A stretch of 64,000 bases of DNA from Lumnitzera littorea (GCA_024138015.1 JAMXBB010000011.1:83139934-83203933); one strand, 5' to 3'; counted from the stretch's first letter, positions 1 through 12,001 are shown. Notes: generated by a model from the sequence alone, not told the origin. A program made the numbers and translations.

Positions 1-1123
1 TTTCCAATAATCATTTAATTCTAGGCATATGAAGTTTGATGTGCAAGTTATGGGATTACAAAGTTATAGAAATCAATATCTGTATATTACTTGGAATATG
101 AAAAATTTTATAATATATATGGAGGTGTATTACTTGATAAGTTTGAAAATGAATGTTATGAGGCTAAGTAACACATGATTTGCATGTTAGGACCTTTATA
201 TATATATATTCTATCAATGTAGTCCCTTACATAGGTGATCTTATTTTCAAGTAAGAATAGATGTCTAGAGCTTTCCAACAACAAAAGGTTTGCTAAAAAA
301 TGAAAACGGGAAAAAATTGTATTTTCTAAAAAAGGTCCTTAAAATAGGGCTCTTCCAAAAAAAATCCAAAAAATACCATACTTAAAATCGATTTTTAAAC
401 ATACACTTTTAAAATGAACTAAAATTGGCTTTATGAAAAAATTGGCTTTTGAAAAGCTAATTAAAAGAAGGGGATATTGATTTCTGAGAAGCCATCTTTA
501 GGCTTTCTTAAAACCTGAGCAATAAATAAGTAGACCATAATAGCACTCTCCAATGAGGGTGTAATACATGAGACAAGTGGGACGTGGGACAACATAGGAA
601 ACCGAATGGTCCCACTTATCCTATGTGTTACATCTTTAATGAAGGGTGTTATTAAAAATAAGTAGATCAGTAGTATACTTACTTTTCCCTTAAACTTCAA
701 TAGTTGATGGTATACTATATTCGTTTTATTTCTTCCCTCCTTGCTTCTCTCTCTTTCTCTTAAACTTTTGCAATAAATTTTAATATATACATATATTGAG
801 GTGACAATGATTACTCTAACCCAACAACTTTTCACAAATCTCCCCTTTTTCTCTCTTTCTCTCTCTCTCTCTCCTTTTTTTCTTAAGTCCCTATCTATTG
901 CTTTTGTTCTACTACTTTCTCTTACTAATAATGTCCATTTTCAATCAACATCATCAGTAAAAAAGGACTTTTCAAAAACTAAATATACTTTTGTTACTTA
1001 AAATCAAAATTTCAAAAACCTATATACTAAATAAAAATTGATTTCAATATAATTTGAAATTGTATATTCAAAAATCAATTTTAAGTATGGTATTATTGAA
1101 AAAGCCCTATTTTTAGGATTATT
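1..1123. other. AT-rich intergenic DNA, no gene recognised
   Basis: There is no coding region with family resemblance here. CT-rich pyrimidine tracts occur near 741-770 and 840-880 and there are several A/T homopolymers. Short open frames on both strands lack domains or codon bias and are taken as chance. Confidence 0.6.
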
Positions 1124-4100
1124 TGTCATGTCTCAAAGTAGATAAGTTGTAATAGTTCTACTGTATATACCATCTTAAGGTAAGTAGAAGCTGACCTTAT
1201 AGCTATTATTATAGACTTGGTTTACATAAAACGTCTACAATTAATATGCTTTAAAGTAAACATCTCAACATGTCATTAAATATTAATCTATGGAAGCTTG
1301 TAACTTATAATTATAGGCTCATTTATCTGAGTTTATCTTATAATACTTTGTAGTTTAGTTAAGTTATATATATTTACACATATCCTTATAACTAGCAATG
1401 AAAACCCGCTAAGTTGCTTATAGTGGTTCAACTAATTTTCCAAAAGATTCTATATAAATATTATTATATTTTTGAACTTAAAGGAACAACAACTAGTACA
1501 CCAAAAGTATTATAAGTAAAGCTAATCTTCAGTTTCCTTTCCTTACACCCTGCTTCCCTAACAACAACTACCCTTGGGATAATTATAACGTGGCATTTAG
1601 TCTACACTTATAAAAAGATTTATGGGGATATAAGCAACCAATCGCTTAGCAAGTAAGGATAAAGACATGATAATATACAATAAGCACAAATAGGGTTATT
1701 AGACAATTATTTAAATACAATGCAATAGAACAAATACTACCATATGATGTTGTTCAGTTAGTCGTGAAATTAGAGAAATTTTGTTTACTCTAATTTGGGT
1801 TTGAGGAGTTTCAACGTAAATATAACATCTTACGATTAAACTTAGGCATGTACAATAAAGACATTTCTTTTCCCGTAATTACTTTTGAACTAGTGCCTTT
1901 AAACTTATTGTGACCTTTTCTCTTGTCACTTAATTCAACTAAGGGTGAAAAATGAACTATTTTAGTTATCCTTTTTAAAGGGGTCAATATTTGGTCAAAG
2001 AATCTTATTCGTCCCCTAATTAGTTTCAATGCATGTCTTATAAATCTTAAGTCTGCTATAGCTTAGTCCAGTTAGAGGTAACTAATCGATTCATTACAAT
2101 TCAACCGATCATATTCCAACAAAATAAATCACAAGATAATTCAATCAAGATCAAAGCCACACAAACATGCACACAACCAACCTACTTATAACCACAACCA
2201 AGTATAATCTTAAGCTCTAAATACTATAAAGCAATAGCCCGAAATATAGTTACGTATTAATCTCAAACTTACTTAAATTTCTTATCGTTCAACTAAGTGT
2301 AGTTGTTATTTGCCTCTTTACTGCAAATCTTTATAATACAAATAACACTTTTATTATCTATACTAGTACATTATACTATTATCCTATATTTTAGTTCATT
2401 AACCTAAGTTTAGAGTTTTATTATACCTAGATGTTCAATTTTACAAATCAATCGTTACTAACTTTTTCTATACTTATCCTTTGATTGCCCTTTGAGTTAT
2501 TCTTTGAATGATCCTTTAAATGCAATTTATTCAAAAAGTCCTTAAAACATCATCTAACCTATTTTTTGAGTCTAACCTAACTCTTATTTGCATATACACA
2601 GTCTTTGATTTAGCTTCTAAATACGTATCTAATATAACATTCACCTAGAAGCTTCCAATTTATCCTATAATTTCACACACACTCTACATTTTCAACAAAA
2701 ACTTCACAACTCCCTCTCAACCTCGATCAGGATCAATAACCAAATAATATTTACAACCTTAGTCTCATTCTATATCAATAACTATCAACTTTATGCTTTA
2801 TTGTATGCAATTTAATTGAGAAAACAAAAAAAAAAAAAAACATTTCAGCCTCATTTTCTATCAAAGTAGTTCAAAAATATAACTCTTTTACCTCGAGAAA
2901 ATTATTTTCAAGTTGATCATCACCAAAAACAATCAAATATTCAGATTATAATAAAAATCATATTGAGCCCTTTAAAGAATTTTCAACACAAGACACTAAC
3001 AGCCTACTGTTTACACCGAAATTAAAATTCCATTCAAATTCGTCTTCATAATTTTGAGAAACTATTCATAGCATGAAAATATAATATTTGCGGATCTTAT
3101 ATTTAAAAATTAAGAACAAAACTACATCATTTGATATTTTGAAAATGCGATGGAAAATTAGTGCATATGTCCAATTTCTTAATAGACATATATAAACTAG
3201 AAATTGGAAAAATTGATTTGATTTTTGAATTCTATACAAAATTACTTAAGAAAACTAAGTGGCATATATATATATTTTTTAACATAGTGAGGTACTTTTA
3301 ATAATTTAGTGGATATCAAACAAAAAATTGCAACTCACTAGTGATTGATGCTCAGATCACTGGCGACGCTCCACTTCTTGTCGAAAGCCTTAGGTACGGG
3401 GTCTTTTGTTAGGTGGTGATAGTGGTCCTTCTCCAAAAGCTCCCTAACCCTTCAAACTCAAATTCACTCCATTTTCACTCAAATTTTGTATAATGTTTCC
3501 TAATTTTCTCTCAATACCCCTGAAGCTCCCATTATTTTTCCCACACTCTTGACTTTGTAAAGTGATTTTCAAAAGTGGAGTTGAGTGTAAATAAAGTCTC
3601 TTATTTGGTGGAGAAACCAACAAGTAACTAATTATTCTCCTTTTGGTGCCTTTTAGATGTCATAAGCTTAGTTTATTTGGGTCCTAAGTTGCAATGTATG
3701 TCACCATGCCTTAATCATGACTTTTCATGCTGTCCATCTATTATTTAACTTATTTATTAATTTTTCATAATTTTTTTAGTATGTTTTAGGTTTTTTAAGT
3801 AATTATAGACATGTGTTTATGGGCATAAAATACATATATTATAAATACATACCCTTAAATATTATTTCATATCATTTCATAATTTTTAGCATTTATATAA
3901 TTTATCTTTAAAAGAGCATTAATTATTGAAACTCGTTTCATATGTTTTTAATAAATAAAGAATATTATATTTATATTTAACAGTTCAACTATATTATTAT
4001 TTTGTACTCCTAAATCCAACCTCATGAGGCCACTTCTAAGAACTTTCTTAGAGTTATCATAAAAATTAAGCTCAATTGGATAACTTTCACGATTGTGTTA

Positions 4101-4144
4101 AATTTTACATACCGATTGCAAATAGTCTAACAACGAGGCTTAAA
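1124..4144 (-). repeat. Solo LTR of the Tekay-like Ty3/gypsy family
   Basis: Read on the minus strand, this stretch follows the LTR of element A (29869-32700) from end to end. The 3' end near 1124 reads catgaca, as in gggcatgaca of the LTR. Around 1740-1815 the minus strand reads TTGAAACTCCTCAAAC followed by a stretch very like A at 32107 onward. 1860-2040 matches the A stretch with gacccctttgaaaagg. 3380-3440 matches the A stretch around 30560-30620. The 5' edge near 4144 reads ttaagcc against tgtaagcc. The length of about 3.0 kb equals the family LTR. No internal gag-pol is attached on either side, so it is a solo LTR, presumably left by LTR-LTR recombination. The flanking 5-mers do not match, so the target duplication has decayed. 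Confidence 0.82.
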
Positions 4145-4782
4145 TTTTAAAAAACAAAAAAAATATTTTTTTTTCCTTTACCTATAATATCACATGCAAA
4201 AACTATACATGGTCAAAATTACTAGATATAAATATTGTTTTTTTAATTCTTAGAATAGTATATTGATTAAAAAAATATCAAAAGTCAATTTTTGAAAAAT
4301 TAATCAGTGAATAAGCACCAAAATGCATCAAAATTAAAATAAAGATTCTACAACGCAACTAAAATTAAAGTATAAAGATTAAAATGTATAAAAAAACTGT
4401 AATAATTGTTAACTTTTCCATTAACAGAGATATCAACTTGAAACTAAATTTCAAATACAAGTGTTAAATTGTACAAAATAAAAGTTTAAGTACTAAATTA
4501 TCCAAAGTTAAAAATATATACACTTTTTATACCTTTAACCTTATAAATCACTATCAAAATAATAATGATATAATAAACAAGTTCCACAAGGTATGTTGGT
4601 ACTTTAGAATGCAGATTCCACAATGGTTTTAGAGAGTTAGGTTCCGATTCTAAATTTTAGTTAGAAACTCATTTATATATAGGGTGGAGTCTCTATTATA
4701 CGCTTTCTATATACCTATTCACTCCCACTAGAGAGGTTCTCATTCCAAGTTCTAAGAACCCGCCGCAAGTGTAGGGTAGGAT
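4145..4782. other. Intergenic, upstream of VQ copy 1
   Basis: AT-rich DNA between the solo LTR and the conserved VQ promoter block. I see no gene and no recognised element. Confidence 0.5.
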
Positions 4783-4954
4783 AGGCAGATGATACGCTCT
4801 CAAAAGTAATGTTTTATCTTTTACTTTGCATGCAAGAGAGACTTGGGCTCTCCATGGTTGAATCGCGTTGAAAGGTATTTCAGCTGAAAAGTTCTCGTAA
4901 GGGGTCCTTGAAGACGGCTAATAGTCAAGGGCCTTTCTGAGTCTTCTATTAACT

Positions 4955-5007
4955 GTCAACACCCAAACTCTGGGACCCAATTTCTTTTTGTCTTATTTTC
5001 ATTGACT
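4955..5007. promoter_or_regulatory. Paired W-box cores in VQ copy 1 promoter
   Basis: GTCAAC at 4955-4960 (GTTGAC on the minus strand) and TTGACT at 5002-5007 are WRKY-type W-box cores. Both lie just upstream of the TATA box and both recur at the same places in the second VQ promoter (17077-17082 and 17118-17123). The role is inferred from the motif only. Confidence 0.5.
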
Positions 5008-5024
5008 TAGTTCATCTAAAGTAC

Positions 5025-5032
5025 TATAAATA
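5025..5032 (+). promoter_or_regulatory. TATA box of VQ copy 1
   Basis: TATAAATA lies 75 bp before the ATG at 5107, implying a 5' UTR of roughly 45-50 nt. The homologous position in copy 2 reads TATATGTG, a weaker match. Confidence 0.6.
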
Positions 5033-5106
5033 TAACACTCAAACCATATCATTTCCTAAAGCAAAAAGTTAATCAGTGAACAACAAATTTTTAATTTGTA
5101 TTTTCG

Positions 5107-5445
5107 ATGGCTTTGTCAACAAGCCATAACGATGAGGTAATAAAAGTGACTTTCATCAATACTCAGTTCGTGGAAACTGACGTCAAGAACTTCAAATCCG
5201 TGGTTCAAGAACTCACAGGTATGAAGTCCAAATTGGGGATGATTGAAGAGACGCCGGTCGTCACCAATAATGGGAAGACCGTATGCCCCGCAACTGGCGG
5301 CGAATCTGCTAGTAGTGGCATAAATGTAGACGGTGGTGATCGAGGCAGCACATTATTGCACGACGGAGCAGTGGCTCTAGAAGACTTGGACGAATTCTTG
5401 CTAGAGCTCCCTTCCATGGAGGAGATGGACTTGTTGTTAGAGTAG
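5107..5445 (+). CDS. VQ motif-containing protein (VQ1/VQ10-like), copy 1
   Basis: Intact single-exon gene for 112 residues. The VQ motif FxxxVQxxTG is present as FKSVVQELTG at residues 29-38, preceded by VIKVTFINTQFVETDVKN, the arrangement of short VQ1/VQ10-type proteins of about 100 residues. The C-terminus is acidic and leucine-rich (DLDEFLLELPSMEEMDLLLE, about 93-112), another trait of that subgroup. There is no signal peptide or membrane segment. Known VQ proteins act in the nucleus, where the VQ motif binds the WRKY domain of group I and IIc WRKY factors and alters DNA binding in defence and stress responses; that this one does so is inferred. The start is the first ATG after the TATA box and aligns with the start of the second copy. 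The stop is TAG. Confidence 0.9.
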   Translation: MALSTSHNDEVIKVTFINTQFVETDVKNFKSVVQELTGMKSKLGMIEETPVVTNNGKTVCPATGGESASSGINVDGGDRGSTLLHDGAVALEDLDEFLLELPSMEEMDLLLE

Positions 5446-5579
5446 AGGATTGACTATGCTCCTGTATTCAAACATAGTATGGCAGGCATATGTTATGAGC
5501 CTGGTAATTCTTCTACGAAAAGCCCGGAAAATTTTTAGATACAGTCGGTGTATTATATCTTTGCAAACGTACAAGAAAA

Positions 5580-5585
5580 AATAAA
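5580..5585 (+). terminator. Poly(A) signal of VQ copy 1
   Basis: AATAAA lies 135 bp after the stop codon, with a second overlapping AATAAA just downstream. The paralogue has the same signal at a similar distance. Confidence 0.5.
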
Positions 5586-5981
5586 ATAAAAATATTTCAT
5601 CTAGTTCATTATTCTTACCATTTTCATCTATCTTAGGCTCAACAAGTCGTATCTAGCTAAGGATTTTTTTTTTTTTTTGTTTCAAAGTTAAAAAGGCATG
5701 TGCTAACTTTTCCCATAAAACTTCTCTATCTGTTTCGAAATGATTTTAGAAATGTCACATTTAGCATCAAAATTATTATTAATGAACTCCAACACTAGTC
5801 CTTCGTGCTTTTGAAAAATTCAACCTTTATCGTGAGAAAGATGTCTTATGGATTAATAGAAAAAGAATCTTCTAATACGATAAAATAGATTGGAATACTG
5901 TAATTATTTTTTTGAAGACTTTTATCTTTTGATATGAAAAGATTAAGTGAATGCTAAATCTATTCTTATACAGGTACAAAG

Positions 5982-6029
5982 CTTCTCTCTCTCTCTCTCT
6001 CTATATGTATATATATATATATATATATT
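5982..6029. repeat. (CT)n-(TA)n compound microsatellite
   Basis: About ten CT units run into about twelve TA units. The tract sits exactly between the VQ 3' flank and the first pararetrovirus sequence, so it marks the integration or rearrangement edge. Confidence 0.85.
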
Positions 6030-7150
6030 TAGTCAATCTCTAAGTTTTGCATCTGATAGCAAATTATGCATTAATTATAAATTATCCAATACTGAAATAT
6101 TAAAAGATAAAGCTTCATATAAAACTTCTTTTATACTTGTAAAAAATTTAAATAAAAATGTCATTCTTGGAACTCTTTTTATAAATCAAATTTAACCATT
6201 TCTTATCGATAAAGATGGAAATAAAACATAGTATTTCAAAAAAGAAATTGTGTTCAAATTTATCACAAAACCACAAATTAAATATATAAATCAATTAAAA
6301 ACTGATTCAATCTCTAAATTAAATTAAATTAAATTATTTAATTTATTGCAAAGAAAATCACTTAATGTATTTGAAAAATGATCTTAAATTTAAAAGAAAT
6401 GAAGATTAGCTCAACAATGAAAATTTGAAAATAAAAATTTCTCAAGTACAATTAGAAATAAAAAATTCAATTTGCTCTACACTCTTAAATGCATTTTGGA
6501 ATCGTAAATCACATATTATAGATTTACCATATGAGAATGATTTTGATAAAAAAAATATTCTAACAAAAGTCAGATCATCCTAAATGAATAGTGAAGTCTT
6601 AAACCATTGTAAAAATGAAATAAAAGATTTGCTTAATAAAAAATTAATCAGAAAAAGTAAATCTCCATTGAGCTATTCTGCTTTTTGTGTTAATAAAAAT
6701 ATAGAAATAGAAAGAGGCATCTCAAGATTAGTAATCAATTATAAACCTCTTAATTTTGCCCTTAAATGGATCAGATATCTAATACTCAATAAATGAGATT
6801 TACTAAATAGGTTGAATAATGTTAAAATATTTCAAAATTTGATATGAAATCTAGATTTTGGTAGATCTAGATTAAGGAAAGTGATAAATACAAAACTGTC
6901 TTCACTGTTCCTTTTGGTCAATTTGAATGGAACATGATGCCATTTGGATTGAAAAATGCTCTTTATAAATTTCAAAGAATAATGAATGAAATTTTTAATA
7001 ATTTTGCTAGTTTTATAATAATCTATATAGATGATGTTTTAATATTTTCATCTAAAATAGATCAAAATTTTAAACATATAAAAATCTTTATTAATATAAT
7101 AAAAAACAATGGTTTAGTTGTTTTACCTTCTAAGATAAGTTTTTTTCAAA
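6030..7150 (+). pseudogene. Pararetrovirus protease C-terminal part and truncated reverse transcriptase
   Basis: Frames at 6031-6195 resemble the C-terminal half of a caulimovirid aspartic protease, ending in VILGT followed by a hydrophobic stretch. A gap with several stops follows. 6584-6790 resembles the start of reverse transcriptase, with RLVINYKPLN. 6830-7150 holds the palm, with VPFGQFEWN, MPFGLKNA and the catalytic YIDD at 7024-7035. Stops fall at about 6795 and twice near 6870, so no continuous protein is possible. The reverse transcriptase stops abruptly near 7150, where leader DNA begins, and no RNase H follows. The segment runs opposite to the rest of the viral genes. Confidence 0.85.
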
Positions 7151-7154
7151 CTAA

Positions 7155-7222
7155 AATTAGATTCTCTCTTATTAAACATATCTTCACTTGGGTGCTCGTG
7201 TTGATATTAGAGCCATGGAGAG
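7155..7222 (+). repeat. Viral leader copy with primer-binding site, plus orientation
   Basis: This is nearly the reverse complement of 11112-11190, sharing gggtgctcgtgtt and agagccatg. TGATATTAGAGC at 7202-7213 matches a plant initiator-tRNA-Met primer site (TGGTATCAGAGC) at 10 of 12 positions. It is fused directly to the broken end of the reverse transcriptase. The next 65 bp (7223-7287) match leader DNA at 10975-11040 in the other orientation, so a breakpoint lies near 7222. Confidence 0.8.
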
Positions 7223-7290
7223 AGTATATAAATTAAATCTAATATCGTGATTGCTAATTTATGACTAATTTAAATCTTGTATTTGCTAAT

Positions 7291-7984
7291 CACTTAAGAC
7301 AAATCTTTTGTGGAGAAATTTAATCTTTCTTTAATGCAATTTAAATCTACACTAATATCAAATAACGTAGGTGTTTATAAAATGAATTCGTTATTGATTT
7401 TGTTTGAAATATTAATTAGCCATTTTCTTGTTGTTATTTGAAGAAGATGCATTAGGTAATCATTATTATCAAAAACTTTTGGACTTTTTTCATTTGAGGT
7501 TTTGGAGTTGTTTTCTTAAGTTACTATTTTTTGATTCAGTTCAAAAAGATCTTTTTGAAATTTTATTTGCATTAATTTTAATTCTTTTATTACTTTTTTT
7601 TGAATATTAATTTCATTTTATAGATCATTAATTATTATTAATTTTTTATGTTTACCTCTTTTAAGGATTTCGTTAAGATTATATGGTAGATTTGGTATAA
7701 GAATTGAATTAGATTTAAAACTTTTTATGAATTCAAGTTTTTCATTATTATTAGATAGTTGATTAATATTCCTAGGAGTTTCTTCTTCTTCATTTGTTAA
7801 AGTATTAATTTCATTTTTTTCTTCAGTTGACGAAAATAAAGTGAAGTTTATGTCATTGACTTGAATTCCATCATCATAATCGTTTTCTGATGAAGAAGAT
7901 TCATTATTGTAGAATATTTGTAAAAGATTTTCCATTATTTGTTTATCTAAATTTAATTCATTAAGTTTGTTATTTATTTTTCAA
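7291..7984 (-). pseudogene. Pararetrovirus coat C-terminal acidic region and N-terminal protease part
   Basis: The minus strand at 7935-7618 encodes an acidic, Ser/Glu/Asn-rich stretch with a run of four serines and an EEE run. It continues with a stop at about 7617 into a lysine-rich stretch and then a region near 7400-7290 that resembles the start of a caulimovirid aspartic protease. At the expected D-S/T-G catalytic triad the sequence reads D-I-S, so the active site is lost. The frame ends near 7290 in leader DNA. The remainder of the protease is found inverted at 6031-6195. Confidence 0.7.
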
Positions 7985-9760
7985 AAATTTACTATATGAC
8001 CAATTTTTTTACATTTATAACATCTTTGTTGTTTGATTGATTTTTTTTTATATTTTTTATTTTCAGGTTTCTTTTCACTTTTTAGTTTTTTAAAAGATTT
8101 TTTCTTAAAATTTCTTTGGGGTTTTTTATGTGAACACTGGGGACAATTTGAAGAAGTATAAGAGGATTTTTTACTATTTTTCAATTTTTTATTGACAAAA
8201 GAAGAGTCATATTGAGTACAGAAATCACTAAGGCTTTGGCGTTTTAAGCGCTGTTCATTTTTTAATTGTTTTTGCAATCTTATTGTATTGCACAAATTGG
8301 TTTCAATTTTAATAACATATGATGCTAATTCTCCATATGATAAATTATCATAAGGAATTTCACCATTATTTTATTCCCTAAGCATCTTTCTAACTTGTTC
8401 GCCTATTAATTTTGGTAAACTGGCTGAAAATTTTTCTTTCCAAAAGGGTTGATTACAATCATTCCTAAGGAAAACTCTTTGAAAGAAAATATCTTTATAT
8501 TGTCTAAATTCTCCTAGGGATTTACATTTCATATAAGATAACAGATTTAAGGTTTTGTCCCTAATATGTGAGGAGTCTCCTATGAAATGTTAACTTATAG
8601 AAAATATTAAAGTATTGACCATGTCTTGAATTGGTTCATTATTATCATCTAATATTCTTCTACCATTTTCATCAATCTTGCAAGAAGCGAGTATATTGAT
8701 TTTTTGTTCCTCAATGAGATAGTTATCCTACCATCCTTTTAATTGTCCAGTGAAACCAGAAATTAAAAGGAGTACTACTTGATAATTAGTAACATTTGGA
8801 ACAGTTTTATTAGTATTTGAGAATATTATCATTTGATTAAGGACATTGAGAATTTTCTATTCTGAGTAACCATCTATATTCCATTCATATGTAGATCTTA
8901 TATAGTACTTATTTTGGTAATTATCATTTTGTTCTTCAATTAGTATATCTGGAGGCATTGCTTTCTGATAATACAACTTTTGAGGTTCTTTCCAATTAAT
9001 TTTATTAACTTCATTATTTGATTCATTAATATTTAAATCTTTCAAAAAAATATTGGACATTGTTTCATTCATTGATTTAGTATCTATTTCATCTAAAACA
9101 TTAATTTTTTCTAAAGGTATATAATCAATGACAATACCCTTTCTAATTAAAGTTGGCGTATTCATATTTAGAAAATTTATTGGTTTTGAAGAGGAATTTT
9201 CTTATTTTATTGTTTTACTTTTTAGTATTCTTTTCCTATTTTCTAAGGCTTTTAAAAATTCACTACTGGGATTTTTGAGCATTTCAAAAGGTTTAAATAA
9301 AGGCGTATTTTTGTTGGTTTTATTATTGAAGGGTTTTTTTGTTAATCTTATTAATCTCAGTATTAATTGTATCTTCCATTTTATTTAATTGTTCTCCTAT
9401 TGTATGTAAATGTTGGTTAGTAAAATTATTTTGACTTATTATTTTTTTTTATTCCTATGCCTTCTTCTTTTATTGCATTTTTGAAGGGAGTGAGAGTGAT
9501 TTCAGTATTTTTATGAATAGCTTTTATATTGCTAAGTTGCGGATGATTTGATTCTATTATCTGTCCATCACTTGGTTTCCATTTAAAACATCTATTACTT
9601 ATATTAATTTCTTTGGGTTTTAGATAATATTCTTCCAACCATTCAAAGAAATATATCTGAGTCCCAATTTCATTCATGAAATTATAATATTCATCTTTTA
9701 TTTGCATTTTAACCTCATTGAATGTTTTCAACTACCATTTTCTAATTTTTTTTTAGGTGA
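7985..9760 (-). pseudogene. Pararetrovirus coat protein relic with zinc knuckle
   Basis: Several minus-strand frames (9731-9426, 9165-8857, 8295-7981) give a caulimovirid coat-like region. One block near 8870 reads YEWNIDGYSE. Then come a helical core with stops, a lysine-rich basic stretch (residues around 8180-8050), and a CCHC knuckle CYKCKKIGHIVNF at about 8021-7983. The fourth zinc ligand codon of the knuckle has become TGA, which ends the frame. Frameshifts separate the blocks. The order (after movement protein, before protease) is that of single-ORF caulimovirids. Confidence 0.75.
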
Positions 9761-10099
9761 ATTAAATTCTTTATTTAAAAGAATTCTTTTGGGGTCGAAA
9801 GGTTTTTCTATGATATTGAGTTTTAGATCACCTATTTCTGATAATAAAGGTTCTTCATGTTTTGGTTCATTAGGTTGGTAAACTGGTTGGGTTATACCAG
9901 ACCTATTATGAACAATTCCTAAAATGGATGGGTTATCCTAAATATTTGGTTGTCTATCTAGCTGGTCATTAGATTGAGTATGGAATGGTGTATAAATTAA
10001 TGATGGAAGATTTAGAAGGTCTATTGATCTTCTAGAGGAATATGATATTGATCTTATTTCTAAGGGTCTATTTGGTTGATTAAAAGATCTACTATTGAA

Positions 10100-10908
10100 T
10101 TAGATGGTAACTTTATCATCTGGGTGTTGAATCACATTTGACGGTTCAGTATTGTATATTGGTTGTTTTGGAAGTGGGTTTTCTATTTCCTAATGTTTAG
10201 GCAAATTGACTTAAGACCATTTAATCATTCTTGGGATTGAGACATTAGCTTTGGTTAGGTCTATTTGAATAAAAAGAGTTTGTCCTCTTTTATCTATTTT
10301 GTATTTCTTAGAACCAAAAGCAATTTTCATTAATTTGAAATAGATTCTATATATTATGACCATAGGTATTGATCCTTCTATCATACGGTAATTATGGGTT
10401 TTAATTTGAAGGATTAAAGAGCTCATTATTATCTTATCTCTAAGAGTAAGAGTAATATTCGGATGACATTCAAATTGGATTGGTCCACTGCTAAGACTGG
10501 TTTCAATTGTTGCATGTATTGACCTTTCATACACCAATTCCCTAACATCTCTAAGAACCATGAAGACAGAAGTATCTAGACTTAGTTTAGTGAGAGGTTT
10601 TACTCTAAACTAAACTTAGATGCATATAATTCCATTCTTTTACTTATTTTTTTATTGAATCTGTATTCAAAAGTTTTATTGTTATTAAGCCATTTGAAAT
10701 AGGGATATCTTTTTCTTCAATGGCTATCACATAATCATTTTTCCCAAAAAATTTTCCATTTAGCTATTTGATATATTTGATCATAAGAAGTTTTAGGTAT
10801 TTTTCATTCATCTATTCCTTTATCAAAGTCTTTTACATATATTTCATCTCTATTATTTACCATAGATTTTTCTGATTGTTCAGAAGGAGCAAAGTTAGAA
10901 GAGGACAT
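10100..10908 (-). pseudogene. Pararetrovirus movement protein relic (30K-like)
   Basis: The viral ORF appears to start at an ATG near 10908 on the minus strand and soon meets stops (about 10806, 10745). The best block, 10561-10211, begins with MVLRDVRELVYERSIHATIE. It has alternating beta-type hydrophobic segments ending at about RMIKWS and resembles the core of caulimovirid cell-to-cell movement proteins of the 30K superfamily. A Ser/Arg/Asn-rich linker follows toward 9900. Assignment is by order and general resemblance. Confidence 0.65.
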
Positions 10909-10974
10909 AGTTCTTCTAAGTAAATTCATATTTTCAAAAGAGATTAATTTATCTAATTTTATAAGTCTAATTCA

Positions 10975-11190
10975 CAAGACTAAATTAAATTTAATATTGT
11001 GATTTCCAATTTATGACCAATCTAAATCTCATATTTGCATTGAAAACTAGTTGGGAATGTTTGTGGAAGAACAATTATCAAATACAGACTTACTTAAACT
11101 AACTATATACTCTCTTCATGGCTCTAATACCAACACGAGCACCCAGGTGAAGATATGTTTAACAAGAGAGACTTTATAAGAGTATATATT
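10975..11190 (-). promoter_or_regulatory. Viral leader with primer-binding site, minus orientation
   Basis: TGGTATTAGAGC on the minus strand (11132-11121) matches the tRNA-Met primer site at 11 of 12 positions. It lies about 215 nt before the start of the movement protein frame, as in caulimovirids, where this site primes minus-strand DNA synthesis on the pregenomic RNA. An inverted second copy is at 7155-7222. Confidence 0.75.
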
Positions 11191-12001
11191 AGATTTTATA
11201 AGAGAATTAGTTATCGTCGAAATATATATTTATTAAGTAAAACTTATCTCCAAGTAGAGAATATGCCCAAATTATATAAAATAAAAACTCTACTGCGTCT
11301 TTTAAGAATTGATTATATTTAATTAGATTTTCTCCGTTATTATCTTTAGCTTTTTGAGATATTAAACATTTATTATTATTTTATTGTTTTCAGTAAATGG
11401 CCTTGTGTGTCTGAGAACTCGGGAGGCCTATGAAATCCTCACCTGTTCTTCCGATCGGTCCCAGTTTCTAGCCAATATAATGAAGAATCCTTTGATATAT
11501 TAGAATATTTTATTAATTATTATGATGCAGAATATTTTCTACTCTTCTAAGTAACTAATATAATCTATGAAAACATTCAAGAAAAATAATACAATCTTGA
11601 AAATAAGTATAGAATAATTCTATATCCTGTTTGTTTTCATGAAAATGATTATAATCTACAGACATAAATATTAATACCAGTTACTATTAACAATCAAAGT
11701 ATAATATCGCTTAAAAAATTTTATTGCACTATTCAAATAATTATAAGCATGAATATCAACAATAGATTGTGACATAAATATGTAAGCAATGTATAAATAG
11801 AACCACCATAGGCAGCAGTGTCAAACTAGTGGGGTTTTATGCAAATATAAAATCTCCAAAGGCGGTAATACCGGCTGATTATGGAGTTTTGTTTAACTAA
11901 TAATTAAATAGATAAATAAGATCTCGTAGAATTACACCCAAATTAATTGGAGATTCCCCACACGAGATGTAATGTAAAAGAAGAATTAATTAAACTGAAA
12001 T

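Larger units (their letters stand above)
4783..5940 (+). repeat. Duplicated VQ block, copy 1
   Basis: Promoter, coding region and 3' flank are homologous to 16722-18405 in the same orientation. Anchors are gcagatga followed by ctctcaaaagtaa at the left, the promoter string cacccaaactctgggaccca, and the 3' flank with gaaagatg and aataaaatagatt-like strings. Copy 1 lacks the two insertions found in copy 2, so it serves as the empty-site reference. The pararetrovirus begins just after its right edge. Confidence 0.85.

Noticed and set aside
5205..5417. Antisense frame across VQ copy 1, with a similar one at 17308-17499
   Set aside because: Both follow from the codon composition of the sense gene and carry no motif.
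9128..9388. Hydrophobic frame on the plus strand
   Set aside because: It is antisense to the coat-protein relic; Phe/Leu richness comes from Lys/Asn-rich codons on the other strand.
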